From a bacterium (GTDB lineage: Bacteria > Zhuqueibacterota > QNDG01): a stretch of 64,000 nt of DNA. Where the stretch lies: NCBI GenBank assembly GCA_021158245.1, contig JAGGVB010000179.1:1-64000 (forward strand). The letters run 5' to 3'. Under the pieces are notes generated by a model. It was not told the DNA's origin. It searched no databases and worked only from the letters and a program-made list of their open reading frames with translations. The position numbers and the translations under genes are program-made. Below, piece by piece: positions 52,736-61,456 of the stretch; position 1 is the stretch's first letter, and each line of letters begins with the position of its first letter.

Positions 52736-53200
52736 ATGCGCAGGTATACTTATCTGTTTTTAATTTTTACTTTCCTGTTAAATGTTAAATTATCAGCACA
52801 GGATTTAAAAGTAAATAATGTAAAATTTACAGATCTTGGCGAAAAGATAATTATTACTTATGATTTACAGGGTGAAATTTGGAAAAAGTTTAAAGTTAAT
52901 ATTAAACTTTCTGATAATGGAGGCAGAAATTTTAAAATTATCCCCAGGGCTGTAACAGGTGATTTGGGAAATAGAGTAAAACCGGGTAAAAACAAGAAAA
53001 TAGTCTGGGATTTATTTGAAGACTATCCGTATGGATTATTGGGTAATAATTTTATTTTCAAAGTTGAAGCGAAATACAAAAAAAAGAAGCCGCTTTACTG
53101 GATTTATCCTGTTGCTGCTTGTGTTGTTGTAACCCCCTTTTTATTATTCAGACATGTTGATAAGAGTGAGATTGTCATTGAAGTTCCTGCTTATTATTAG
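52736..53200 (+). CDS. exported beta-domain protein with C-terminal membrane helix
   Basis: A 154-residue protein: signal peptide (..KLSAQ), then one beta domain (KIIITYDLQGEIWKKFKVNI, SDNGGRNFKIIPRAVTGDLG, GKNKKIVWDLFEDYP) and a C-terminal helix (LYWIYPVAACVVVTPFLLF). This domain type is, to my knowledge, frequent at the N-terminus of FGE-fold proteins in FCB bacteria; here it is a separate gene two places after an FGE-fold gene. The ATG at 52736 is preferred over an in-frame start at 52712 that overlaps the TonB gene. Function is unknown. Confidence 0.7.
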   Translation: MRRYTYLFLIFTFLLNVKLSAQDLKVNNVKFTDLGEKIIITYDLQGEIWKKFKVNIKLSDNGGRNFKIIPRAVTGDLGNRVKPGKNKKIVWDLFEDYPYGLLGNNFIFKVEAKYKKKKPLYWIYPVAACVVVTPFLLFRHVDKSEIVIEVPAYY

Positions 53201-53215
53201 TTCGGAGATGTTGAT

Positions 53216-53896
53216 TTGAAAAGAGTTTTTTACAGGTTTTTTATTGTTTTGATATTAACATTTATTAGCTGCTCTTCTATTATTGATCCTGAAAATTCAG
53301 GATCTGTACAACTTGTATTAATATCCGGCAGAATAGGGAAGATTTTATCGTCAATTAATACTGGTAATTCGTTGCGGAGAGTATCCTGCAGGATAGAACG
53401 TCGTGGATCTGTTTATTTTAATAAGGATCTGGAACTGCAGGGAGATTATTTCAAAGGAAGAATCAATAATCTGGATGTCGGGATAGGTTATGAAATATTT
53501 CTGTTGGGTTATGGAAGTAGCTCCAGATGTGATGTGTGTAGTTACAGAGATGGCATTAATATTAAAAAAGGATATGTTACATCAGTAACAATGGAATGGA
53601 TAAAGTTTGTTTCAGAATTAGTCAGTCCTGTAAATGGTGAAATTGCAGATTCTTCCGTAATATGTTTTTCATGGAGAAAAGTGTCATGTGCATCTGATTA
53701 TTATCTGCAGGTTGATGATGATTCTCTTTTTGTCTCTCCTTCTGTAAGTGTCCAATTAAGTGATACTTCCTATGCCTGGAAAATTAATTCATATAAAAAG
53801 ACATATTACTGGAGAGTTGTTTGCCAATCAGGCAAATCTAATGGAGAATGGTCTGAAACAGGGAATTTCCGGTATGTCCCGAGCTCCGGAGTATAA
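53216..53896 (+). CDS. lipoprotein with C-terminal fibronectin-like domain
   Basis: A 226-residue lipoprotein. The lipobox is FISC (Cys19) after a hydrophobic signal. The middle part is of unknown fold; the C-terminal ~95 residues form a fibronectin-like module (LVSPVNGEIADSSVICFSWR, YYLQVDDDSLF, YYWRVVCQSG). The start is TTG at 53216, behind CGGAGA. It is 15 bases after the previous gene and cotranscribed with the next lipoprotein. Confidence 0.75.
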   Translation: MKRVFYRFFIVLILTFISCSSIIDPENSGSVQLVLISGRIGKILSSINTGNSLRRVSCRIERRGSVYFNKDLELQGDYFKGRINNLDVGIGYEIFLLGYGSSSRCDVCSYRDGINIKKGYVTSVTMEWIKFVSELVSPVNGEIADSSVICFSWRKVSCASDYYLQVDDDSLFVSPSVSVQLSDTSYAWKINSYKKTYYWRVVCQSGKSNGEWSETGNFRYVPSSGV

Positions 53897-53913
53897 TTTA
53901 TAAGAGAATATTT

Positions 53914-54462
53914 ATGCATATAAAAAGATCAAAAGAGTTTACTATTTTGATGATTGCGTTAGTTGTAATTTTTGCAGGATGTTCTTCTGTAAAGCGCGTG
54001 ATCTCAAGAGTCCCGGGCTTTCCGGATTATAAAAATGATAAAGATATGGCTGCACAGGCAGTAAGTAATCCTGGGTTTATCGGAAAGCTTGCAGGCAGAA
54101 GATTAAATATAAAAGGACAGACCAATATAGCATGCACTGTTGATGTTATTGACCCTGTACCTGACAATAAGCTTGGCCATGGAGAAACAATTACGTTTAT
54201 TGTTACAGTACGTAATTTTTCCATGGATAGAATAATCCATCCTAAACTGGAAGTAAGTTTATATCTTAATGATAATCCCGATATCCTGAAGATAATTTTT
54301 TTAAATTCCCTTGATCCGGGAGAAAAGGCCGAGTTTAAAGAATATATCGAATGGCACAGAGATATTGCAGGTAAACTTATTAGATACAGGTTCAGAGTTT
54401 TTGACAATTTAACAAACAGTTCATCCCTTGTAATGGAAGAAGATATTCCATCTGCAAAATAG
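53914..54462 (+). CDS. lipoprotein, unknown function
   Basis: A 182-residue lipoprotein: signal with lipobox IFAGC (Cys23), then a basic stretch, and a beta domain from about residue 75 (VDVIDPVPDNKLGHGETITF, VTVRNFSMDRIIHPKLEVSL, LDPGEKAEFKEYIEW) resembling CARDB/Ig-like binding modules. Last gene of the envelope cluster; no family assigned. Confidence 0.72.
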   Translation: MHIKRSKEFTILMIALVVIFAGCSSVKRVISRVPGFPDYKNDKDMAAQAVSNPGFIGKLAGRRLNIKGQTNIACTVDVIDPVPDNKLGHGETITFIVTVRNFSMDRIIHPKLEVSLYLNDNPDILKIIFLNSLDPGEKAEFKEYIEWHRDIAGKLIRYRFRVFDNLTNSSSLVMEEDIPSAK

Positions 54463-54602
54463 CTGATAATACTTAAAAAAAGTCCAAATTTTTATTTAAA
54501 ACACGGAACTAACTTAAAAGTGCAACGTTAAATAATACGTTATACGTTTTAAATAATATATAAGCCATTCGCTGTTTAATCAAACAGGAGAGAGAGTTTA
54601 AA

Positions 54603-54635
54603 ATGGAGGAAATTCAACGAGAGGTAAGATTATGA
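54603..54635 (+). CDS. possible 10-codon upstream ORF overlapping the gldA-like start
   Basis: ATG at 54603 opens a 10-residue reading frame (MEEIQREVRL) whose TGA overlaps the ATG of the ABC ATPase gene as ATGA. AGGAGAGAGAG lies 12 bases or fewer before it. The arrangement would give translational coupling, but so short a frame can occur by chance. Confidence 0.25.
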   Translation: MEEIQREVRL

Positions 54636-55603
54636 TTGAGCTTCAGAATGTAACTAAAGACTATGGTTTAACCCGTGCTCTCGACGATGTATCTTTCTCT
54701 GTGAACAGGGGAGAGATAATAGGCTTTGTAGGCCCTAACGGAGCAGGGAAGACAACTGCAATGAAAATAATTACAACTTACAGCATGCCGACATCCGGAA
54801 AGATAACGGTAGGCGGATATGATGTTGTGGAAAATCCTTTTGAGGTGAGAAAGCTGATTGGCTATCTTCCTGAAACCGTGCCTCTTTACGATGACATGCT
54901 GGTTGATGAGTATCTCTCTTTTGTAGGAGAGGCACGCCATCTAAACGGTACTTTCAAGAAGCGAAGAGAGTGGGTAATTGATGCGTGCGGGCTGGAACCG
55001 GTTATTTATCGAAAAATAGGAGTTCTGTCAAAAGGGTACAAGCAGAGAACCTGCCTTGCACAGGCCCTTATTCACGACCCTGATGTATTGATACTTGATG
55101 AACCTACTTCAGGGCTTGACCCGCTTCAGATTATCGGAATCAGAAACCTGATAAAGGAGCTTGCTAAAAAGAAAACAATTATATTAAGCACTCACATTCT
55201 TCCTGAGGTGACTACAATCGCAGACCGTATACTTGTGATAAACAAAGGAAAGATTGTAGGGAACGGAAGTTTTGAAGAATTACGAGAGAGTGTTACAAAA
55301 TACAGCATTATCTTCCTTAAAGTTAAAGGTAAAAAAAATCTGGTAGACAGCAGCCTGAAACAAATAAAACAAATACAAAAAATTGAATATAGTGACGATT
55401 CGTCAAAAGATACGGTGAGTTGTAAATTATATTATGAAACAGGTGCAGATATTATTCACGATTTGAACAAAATGATAAGAGATGAAAAGCTGGAAATAGA
55501 ATCTCTTTATCAGGACAAACTTTCTCTTGAAGAGTCCTTTATAAAGCTCACTGCCCTTGGAAAAAGCACTGAGGATTTAACAGAGCAAGGAGGTATTAAG
55601 TGA
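54632..55603 (+). CDS. GldA-like ABC transporter ATP-binding protein
   Basis: A 323-residue ATPase of an ABC-2 exporter (GldA/NatA type). Walker A GPNGAGKTT (about 34-42), Q-loop in IGYLPETVPLYDDM, signature LSKGYKQR (a variant of LSGGQ), Walker B VLILDEPTSGLDP, H-loop LSTHILPE. A C-terminal extension of ~110 residues follows the ATPase core. GAGAGGTAAG precedes the ATG. The neighbours are a permease, a GldG-like protein and a DUF4340 protein. In Flavobacterium the GldA-F-G set supports gliding; elsewhere the same set is common in non-gliders. Confidence 0.92.
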   Translation: MIELQNVTKDYGLTRALDDVSFSVNRGEIIGFVGPNGAGKTTAMKIITTYSMPTSGKITVGGYDVVENPFEVRKLIGYLPETVPLYDDMLVDEYLSFVGEARHLNGTFKKRREWVIDACGLEPVIYRKIGVLSKGYKQRTCLAQALIHDPDVLILDEPTSGLDPLQIIGIRNLIKELAKKKTIILSTHILPEVTTIADRILVINKGKIVGNGSFEELRESVTKYSIIFLKVKGKKNLVDSSLKQIKQIQKIEYSDDSSKDTVSCKLYYETGADIIHDLNKMIRDEKLEIESLYQDKLSLEESFIKLTALGKSTEDLTEQGGIK

Positions 55604-56328
55604 ATGATATAGGGATAATTTTCAGAAGAGAACTAAAAGCATATTTTTATTCTCCTATTGCGTATGTATTCAGTATAATATTTATCTTTCTTAATTCAAG
55701 TATCTACATGTTTCATCTTTTTTTCCTTGGCAATGCAGACATGCGTTCATTTTTTTCGACTCTTCCAATTATACTGGGGCTTGTATTCATACCTGCAGTG
55801 TCTATGAGATTATGGTCAGAAGAGAAAAAACTCGGTACTGTTCAACTCCTTCTTACATTGCCTATGAAGACAGAAAGTATTGTATTGGGTAAATTTTTTG
55901 CAAGTTTTATTTTTTACTGTGTTGCTTTGGCAGGAACTATAACAATTCCAATAGTACTGCTTTTCCTTGGTAATCCTGATTTGGGCCCGATAATCGGCGG
56001 TTATATCGGAGCAGTATTTCTTGGAGGATTTTTCCTTTCAGTAGGCATATTTATATCCAGCTTTTTTTCAGATCAGATTATCTCATTAATAATTACAAGC
56101 CTTGCACTTGGATTTCTTGCTTTAATAGGATGGCAGTATGTTCCCATGGTGATTGACGGCTGGATTCCGGGATTGGGCACTTTTCTATATAAATATATAG
56201 GGGTTACCAGGCATTTTAATGATATTGAACGCGGCGTGATAGACATTAAAAATATCATTTATTTTCTGTCCTATACTGCACTGTTCCTCTACTTAAACGC
56301 TAAAGTATTGGAAAGGAGAAAGTACTAA
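55600..56328 (+). CDS. ABC-2 type permease (GldF-like)
   Basis: A 242-residue permease with about six helices (for example YVFSIIFIFLNSSIYMFHLF, VALAGTITIPIVLLFLG, LIITSLALGFLALIGWQYV). The RRELKAYFYSPIAYVF opening and the VSMRLWSEEKKLGTVQLLLT segment, with its E-E-K-x-G-T motif, are those of GldF/NosY-type permeases. The start is GTG at 55600, overlapping the ATPase stop, with AAGGAGG at 55588-55594. The next gene follows after two bases. Confidence 0.9.
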   Translation: MNDIGIIFRRELKAYFYSPIAYVFSIIFIFLNSSIYMFHLFFLGNADMRSFFSTLPIILGLVFIPAVSMRLWSEEKKLGTVQLLLTLPMKTESIVLGKFFASFIFYCVALAGTITIPIVLLFLGNPDLGPIIGGYIGAVFLGGFFLSVGIFISSFFSDQIISLIITSLALGFLALIGWQYVPMVIDGWIPGLGTFLYKYIGVTRHFNDIERGVIDIKNIIYFLSYTALFLYLNAKVLERRKY

Positions 56329-56330
56329 CG

Positions 56331-58136
56331 ATGAAAGTATTGAATAATAAGTTTACCACGACTTTTGTGGCAGGCACTCTGCTGCTTGCAGGTTGTGCAG
56401 TGCTGATTAATATGGTCTTTAATAATTTTCACGGAGGCAGATTTGATCTGACAGGAGATAGAATTTACACTATGAGTCCTTCAGTTACGAAAATTCTTTC
56501 AAAGTTAGAAGCGCCAATTGAAGTTACATACTACGTATCTTCGTCTGAAAAGATGCCGACACAGTGGAAAAACCTTGAAAGAGATGTGATAGATAAATTG
56601 AGAGAGCTAAAACTGGCATCAAGGGGGAAATTTAATTACAAGGTCTTTGACCCTTCCAAAGAAGAGGAGAAAGAGGCATATCAGGAAGATGTGCAAAAAG
56701 AGAAAGAAGCTAAAGGCCTTTTTGCAAAAAAACCAAAGAAGGTCCAAAGACAAAAGATTGCTGAAAGACTGTACGAAAAAGGTGTTATACCTATTGGTGT
56801 AAGAAGTACAAGCCGCGATGAAATTGCAGTAAAGAGGGTATACTCTTCTATAGTTCTGTCATATCTTGACAGGAAAGAGGATGTGATTTCTGAAGTTCGG
56901 CCGGAGAATTTCGGAAACCTTGAATACGAAATTATTTCCCGTGTTTACAAATTAATCTCCAGGAAAAAACCCGGAATAGCGTTTTACCCGGGTAAACCTG
57001 AAGCCCCTCAGCAGATGTACAGGTATTACGGACAGACTCCTCCCGACATGTATTCTAATGCAGTTAAACTTCTTAAAAAGGCCGGTTACAATGTAACAAG
57101 GACAAATATTACTGAAAAAGACCAGATTCCTGATGATATCAGTACTATGGTTCTGATGCTGGATCAACCCTTAAATGTCCGTCAGATGTTTGAGATTGAC
57201 AAGCTTGTGCATAAGGGTGTTCATATTATAATGGCAGGGCAGCAGTACAATTACAGAATATATCCCTCAAGAACGCGTCCCGGCAAATTTGAAATTACAG
57301 GCATGTCTACCGGCCTGAATATCAGCGACTTAACAAAGAGCTACGGGATTGAACTGGGCAGTAATATGTTTATGGATGAAAATAGTGCATATATTCAGAT
57401 ACCTGTTTATCAGACCAGAAATATGGGAGGGCTGCAGTTTCGTGAGCAGAGAATGGAGCCTGTAAGAAAACCTGTAATAATTAAGATTAACCCTGAAAAT
57501 ATTAACAGAGACCTTTCAATCTCTAATAATATTGACGGCCTGTTTTTTATGTACGGATCAAGAATTTTATTAGATGAAAAAAAGATTAAAGAAGATTCTC
57601 TTTTTGAAAAAGTTCTTTTTACATCAAGCAAATATTCATGGACCGGAACAGGCAGAGGATGGGGGCCTGTAAATACAAATCCTCCGCAGAGAGGCAGTTT
57701 TCTCGGAAAGCAGCCTCTTGGTGTATACATCAAGGGCAAATTCAAAGCAAAATATCTGAATCAGGATGTTCCCCCGTGGAAAGCTTCTTCAGATAAGAAT
57801 AATAATGATACTGCTTCCGTACAGGAAAAGATTACAGGAGAAGCAGTGCCGACACAGATTATTGCGATAGGCTGCAGCAATATGTTTAAGAATGATGTAA
57901 TGCAGTATATTGACAGCCATCAAAAATTTCTTGTGAACTGCGTAGATGCTCTGACTCTTGGCGATGAATTGATAAATATTAGAGCAAAAAATGTAACGCC
58001 GAGAAGAATAAGAGAAATAAGCAGTGTGGGCAAGGCTGCAGCCAAAGCTTTTGTTCTGCTTTTTACTCCGCTTCTTTTTATAGCAGCAGGTATATATTTA
58101 ACAATAAGGCGTAAACGTAGAGCATATAACAATTGA
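56331..58136 (+). CDS. GldG-like ABC auxiliary protein
   Basis: A 601-residue protein with N- and C-terminal membrane helices (about 12-30 and 575-592) and a large periplasmic part. FDLTGDRIYTMSPSVTKILS followed by VTYYVSSSEKMP is the mark of the GldG family. The region around 215-330 holds the fold once named DUF4350-like, with KPGIAFYPGKPE and GVHIIMAGQQYN. It lies directly between the permease and DUF4340 genes. In this family the protein serves as a substrate-binding or coupling part of the ABC complex; the transported material is unknown. Confidence 0.9.
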   Translation: MKVLNNKFTTTFVAGTLLLAGCAVLINMVFNNFHGGRFDLTGDRIYTMSPSVTKILSKLEAPIEVTYYVSSSEKMPTQWKNLERDVIDKLRELKLASRGKFNYKVFDPSKEEEKEAYQEDVQKEKEAKGLFAKKPKKVQRQKIAERLYEKGVIPIGVRSTSRDEIAVKRVYSSIVLSYLDRKEDVISEVRPENFGNLEYEIISRVYKLISRKKPGIAFYPGKPEAPQQMYRYYGQTPPDMYSNAVKLLKKAGYNVTRTNITEKDQIPDDISTMVLMLDQPLNVRQMFEIDKLVHKGVHIIMAGQQYNYRIYPSRTRPGKFEITGMSTGLNISDLTKSYGIELGSNMFMDENSAYIQIPVYQTRNMGGLQFREQRMEPVRKPVIIKINPENINRDLSISNNIDGLFFMYGSRILLDEKKIKEDSLFEKVLFTSSKYSWTGTGRGWGPVNTNPPQRGSFLGKQPLGVYIKGKFKAKYLNQDVPPWKASSDKNNNDTASVQEKITGEAVPTQIIAIGCSNMFKNDVMQYIDSHQKFLVNCVDALTLGDELINIRAKNVTPRRIREISSVGKAAAKAFVLLFTPLLFIAAGIYLTIRRKRRAYNN

Positions 58137-58172
58137 TAATTTTCAAACAAAATATGAAAGAGGTGAGCTCAG

Positions 58173-59240
58173 ATGAGTGAGAGAAATCTTAAAATATTCG
58201 GGATTGTGTTTTTATCTCTTCTCCTTATCTACATAATTACAAAACCGAGGAACCACAGTATAGATATTGACAAACTGGTTCAATCTGTTGTAATCGGAGT
58301 TGAACCGGAGGATGTCGGAAGTATTGAAGTTTACAGGGAATTGGGAGAGAATAAAAGCGCAAAAATTCTGTTTCTTAAGAAAGATAACCAATGGAGAATT
58401 GAGAGCCATTTTAACTGTAAAGCGGAGAGCAGCAGGATTTCAAGCCTGATTAACGATGTCCTGGAGATGACAGGTAAAGTACGTTCCTCTGATCCCGCCC
58501 GTTTTGACTTATATAAAATCGGCGACAGTGAGGGGATTCATCTTCTGTTAAAGGATAATGGAGGCAATCCTCTTGCCAATCTCATTATAGGAAAGAAACC
58601 TGAAGACCCGAGTTCCGGTTTTGTAAGGATTGCAGGAAGGAATAAGGTCTATTTTACTGATAAAAGCCTTCTTGCCAGTCTTGGTATTTATGGTGATATT
58701 GATACTTTGACAACCTTCAGTGTTGACAGGTTTGTTGACCTTGATGCTGTTACCCAGGATAGAAGCAAACTTGATATGGTTGGAGTTGTGAAAAATAGTA
58801 AGAAAGTGGTTGTGCGTCAGAAAGAAAAAGAGCAGCCGAAAGCAAAGAGTGATACTACAAAAGCTCCGGTTAAAAAGAAGGTATGGGTCCTTGTACGCGG
58901 GAAAAAAGAGGTCTCAATTGACCAGAATGAGGCAAAGAAATTTCTTGACAATGTTACAAAAATATCCGCTCAGGAAGTTGTTGATCGCCTCGGAGGTACA
59001 TTTTCAGATTACAACAAGAGTGTAAAGTACGGATTTCAGAATTCAGCAAAGTACATTGTTTTCAGAAAATCTGACGGGACTCAGCAAGTCGTAGTCTTCG
59101 GGAAACCCTATGATAAAGATAAGGGCTTTTACATGCTTGTTAAATATGATGACGGGCTTGTATACAAGGTTTTAAAAAGTAAATGCGATGATATCTTTAA
59201 ATGGATAAAGGAATTACCTGAAAAAGCAGTAAAAAAATAG
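58173..59240 (+). CDS. DUF4340 domain protein
   Basis: A 355-residue protein with one N-terminal membrane helix (about 7-22, IFGIVFLSLLLIYIITK) and a periplasmic DUF4340 domain (VEPEDVGSIEVYRE, FLKKDNQWRIESHFNCKAE, LIIGKKPEDPSSGFVRI, FVDLDAVTQD). It follows the gldG-like gene by 36 bases, the usual order of this four-gene set. The Lys-rich 210-250 stretch looks like a linker. A miniature inverted-repeat element begins eight bases after the stop. Confidence 0.88.
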   Translation: MSERNLKIFGIVFLSLLLIYIITKPRNHSIDIDKLVQSVVIGVEPEDVGSIEVYRELGENKSAKILFLKKDNQWRIESHFNCKAESSRISSLINDVLEMTGKVRSSDPARFDLYKIGDSEGIHLLLKDNGGNPLANLIIGKKPEDPSSGFVRIAGRNKVYFTDKSLLASLGIYGDIDTLTTFSVDRFVDLDAVTQDRSKLDMVGVVKNSKKVVVRQKEKEQPKAKSDTTKAPVKKKVWVLVRGKKEVSIDQNEAKKFLDNVTKISAQEVVDRLGGTFSDYNKSVKYGFQNSAKYIVFRKSDGTQQVVVFGKPYDKDKGFYMLVKYDDGLVYKVLKSKCDDIFKWIKELPEKAVKK

Positions 59241-59248
59241 TTTAGCTG

Positions 59249-59391
59249 GGGGCTGTATCAAAAGGTTCAAAAAAATAATTGCAATTCCTGCTATGGCGGA
59301 GGAAACAAATTTTTCGGTTCATGCTAAATTCAATCGTTCGCTTTGTTGATTAGCTCCTTGTGTTGATATTAGAAGTTTTTTGATACAGCCC
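59249..59391 (-). repeat. 143-bp miniature inverted-repeat element, copy 2
   Basis: It begins GGGGCTGTATCAAAAG (59249-59264) and ends TTTTTTGATACAGCCC (59376-59391). The ends match those of the 23314 element, and the interior aligns at roughly 70% with the reverse complement of that element (both hold ATTGC-x-ATTCC, then TGCTTA/TGCTA and AGCTTCGCTCCT/AGCTCCTTGT blocks). The two copies are therefore homologous and inverted relative to each other. It fills most of the gap before comM. Confidence 0.8.
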
Positions 59392-59437
59392 GGTATCAAT
59401 CATTCTGAAAGCATTTTTAAAAATATGTAAAAAGTTC

Positions 59438-59466
59438 TTGCTTATTTAATGATATTTGTATATACT
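59438..59466 (+). promoter_or_regulatory. sigma-70-type promoter of comM
   Basis: TTGCTT (59438-59443), 17-base spacer, TATACT (59461-59466); the leader to the ATG at 59508 is ~35 bases. It stands outside the repeat element. Confidence 0.6.
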
Positions 59467-59507
59467 AAAGAAAAAGAGATCCCCAAACTAAAAGACGTTT
59501 CTGATCT

Positions 59508-61046
59508 ATGTTCTCAAAAGTGTTCAGCGCTGCTGTCCTCGGCATAGAAGGGTATATTGTCGAGGTTGAAACTCACCTTGAAAATGGACTACCAAGTATT
59601 GCAACAGTGGGGCTGCCTGAAGGTGCTGTCCGGGAATCAAAGGAAAGAGTTTGGGCGGCTATCAAAAATAGTGGTTTTTCCATACCGCGTAAACGGATGA
59701 CAGTTAACCTTGCTCCTGCTGACATCAGGAAAGAGGGGTCTGCATTTGATCTTCCGATTGCGCTGGGAATACTGTATGCAAGTTCTCAGATATCGTCGGA
59801 TATTTTTAATGAAACCGTAATACTCGGAGAACTTGCTCTTGATGGAAAAATCAGATCTGTCAGAGGTGCGTTGCCTATTGCAATAGCAGTAGGGCAGCAC
59901 GAATTTAAGCGGGTAATTCTGCCTGCTGAAAATGCAAACGAAGCTGCAATAGCACGGGGGATTGATGTCTTTCCTGTAAAAAGCCTGAGAGAAGCTGTTG
60001 AAGTTCTTGAACAGGAAAATTCTCGGCATCCTTTTAAAGTAAATATTGATGAAATTTTTTCAGACAGCAGAAAATATAATGTTGATTTCAGTGATGTGAA
60101 GGGTCAGCAGCATGTTAAACGTGCTCTTGAAGTAGCAGCAAGCGGCGGGCATAATGTTCTTTTAATCGGGCCTCCGGGGTCAGGTAAAACAATGCTTGCA
60201 AAACGGATGGTTACAATTCTTCCTGATATGACTCTGGAAGAAGCTCTTGAAACGACTAAGATACATTCGGTTGCCGGAATTCTGCCTGAAGGGAAAGCCC
60301 TTGTTGCATCGAGGCCTTTCAGATCGCCGCATCATACAATCTCTGATGCAGGGTTAATCGGAGGGGGGCATATCCCGCGGCCTGGAGAGGTGAGTATTTC
60401 TCATCATGGTGTTCTTTTTTTGGATGAACTTCCGGAATTCAAAAAAAATGTGCTGGAAGTAATGCGCCAGCCCATGGAAGATGCAAAAGTAACTATTTCC
60501 CGCGCTGCACTATCTTTGACATATCCGGCAAATTTCATGCTTGTGGCTGCAATGAACCCGTGCCCGTGCGGGTATTTATCTGACCCCAATCATGAATGTA
60601 CTTGTACGATTCCTATGATACAGCGTTACAGATCAAGAATTTCCGGGCCCTTGCTTGACAGAATGGATATACATGTTGAAGTCCCTGCAGTAAAATATAA
60701 TGAACTTGCTGATAAAAGAGACGGCGAATCTTCCGAAAGAATTAGAGAAAGAGTTGTAAAAGCGAGAAAATATCAGCTGGAAAGATATGAAGGAACATCG
60801 ATATTTTGTAATGCAGATATGACTGAAAAACATCTTAAAAAATATTGCATTATTGAAGGGCAGAGTGAAGGGCTGATGAAAAGAGCAATTGAAAAACTCG
60901 GTTTATCAGCAAGAGCATATACCAGGGTTTTAAAAGTTGCCAGGACAATAGCAGATCTTGAAGATAAAGAAAACATTGAAGTGCAGCACATAAGTGAAGC
61001 AATTCAATACAGAAGCCTTGACAGAGATTTTACTACTATGATGTAA
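59508..61046 (+). CDS. comM: YifB/ComM-family AAA ATPase (Mg-chelatase-like)
   Basis: A 512-residue hexameric helicase-like protein. The N-terminal Lon-like domain starts [20 protein letters not shown] and includes [15 protein letters not shown] and [20 protein letters not shown]. The AAA core has Walker [10 protein letters not shown] (near residue 222), [19 protein letters not shown], Walker [11 protein letters not shown], the zinc-like cluster [17 protein letters not shown], and ends with YRSLDRDF. Family members act in branch migration during natural transformation. The order and motifs are complete. Confidence 0.96.
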   Translation: MFSKVFSAAVLGIEGYIVEVETHLENGLPSIATVGLPEGAVRESKERVWAAIKNSGFSIPRKRMTVNLAPADIRKEGSAFDLPIALGILYASSQISSDIFNETVILGELALDGKIRSVRGALPIAIAVGQHEFKRVILPAENANEAAIARGIDVFPVKSLREAVEVLEQENSRHPFKVNIDEIFSDSRKYNVDFSDVKGQQHVKRALEVAASGGHNVLLIGPPGSGKTMLAKRMVTILPDMTLEEALETTKIHSVAGILPEGKALVASRPFRSPHHTISDAGLIGGGHIPRPGEVSISHHGVLFLDELPEFKKNVLEVMRQPMEDAKVTISRAALSLTYPANFMLVAAMNPCPCGYLSDPNHECTCTIPMIQRYRSRISGPLLDRMDIHVEVPAVKYNELADKRDGESSERIRERVVKARKYQLERYEGTSIFCNADMTEKHLKKYCIIEGQSEGLMKRAIEKLGLSARAYTRVLKVARTIADLEDKENIEVQHISEAIQYRSLDRDFTTMM

Positions 61047-61058
61047 CAGGAATTTTAC

Positions 61059-61400
61059 ATGCCAATTGTAAATTATGAAGAAAGAGAAAATTTTGTTATT
61101 CTAAGAATAAACGAACCGAAGATTTTTCAGGAAAAGGTGTTTATTTTCAGAGAACAGATACTCAACATTATGAAAAATAACATAGATAAGTTTATTCTGG
61201 ATTTATCGGAAGTGGAGGTTATCAACAGCTCGGGCCTGGGCGTTTTACTTTTAATGCATGACAGACTTGACAAGAAGAATGGTAAAATGGTTATATGTGG
61301 GCTTAACCCCCTTTTAAAAGAGCTTTTTAAGAGGATGAGGCTGAATGACATCTTTCAAATAGAAAATTCAGTAAAAGATGCCGAAGAGTTATTAAATTGA
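61059..61400 (+). CDS. STAS-domain anti-sigma factor antagonist
   Basis: A 113-residue single STAS protein of the SpoIIAA/RsbV type: FILDLSEVEVINSSGLGVLL carries the phosphorylatable Ser before GLG, followed by NGKMVICGLNPLLKELFKRM and a C-terminal helix. It normally binds a kinase/anti-sigma or a partner-switch protein, but no such gene is nearby. It lies 12 bases after comM and is likely cotranscribed. Confidence 0.92.
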   Translation: MPIVNYEERENFVILRINEPKIFQEKVFIFREQILNIMKNNIDKFILDLSEVEVINSSGLGVLLLMHDRLDKKNGKMVICGLNPLLKELFKRMRLNDIFQIENSVKDAEELLN

Positions 61401-61406
61401 AATTTT

Positions 61407-61450
61407 GCAGGGTGTTTGGCTGTTTATAAAACAGTATTAAAAAACCCTGC
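61407..61450 (+). terminator. hairpin pair after the STAS gene
   Basis: GCAGGGT (61407-61413) pairs with ACCCTGC (61444-61450), enclosing a second stem CTGTTT/AAACAG (61420-61425/61429-61434). There is no following T run. It may close the comM-STAS transcript or protect its end. Confidence 0.4.
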
Positions 61451-61456
61451 AACCTC

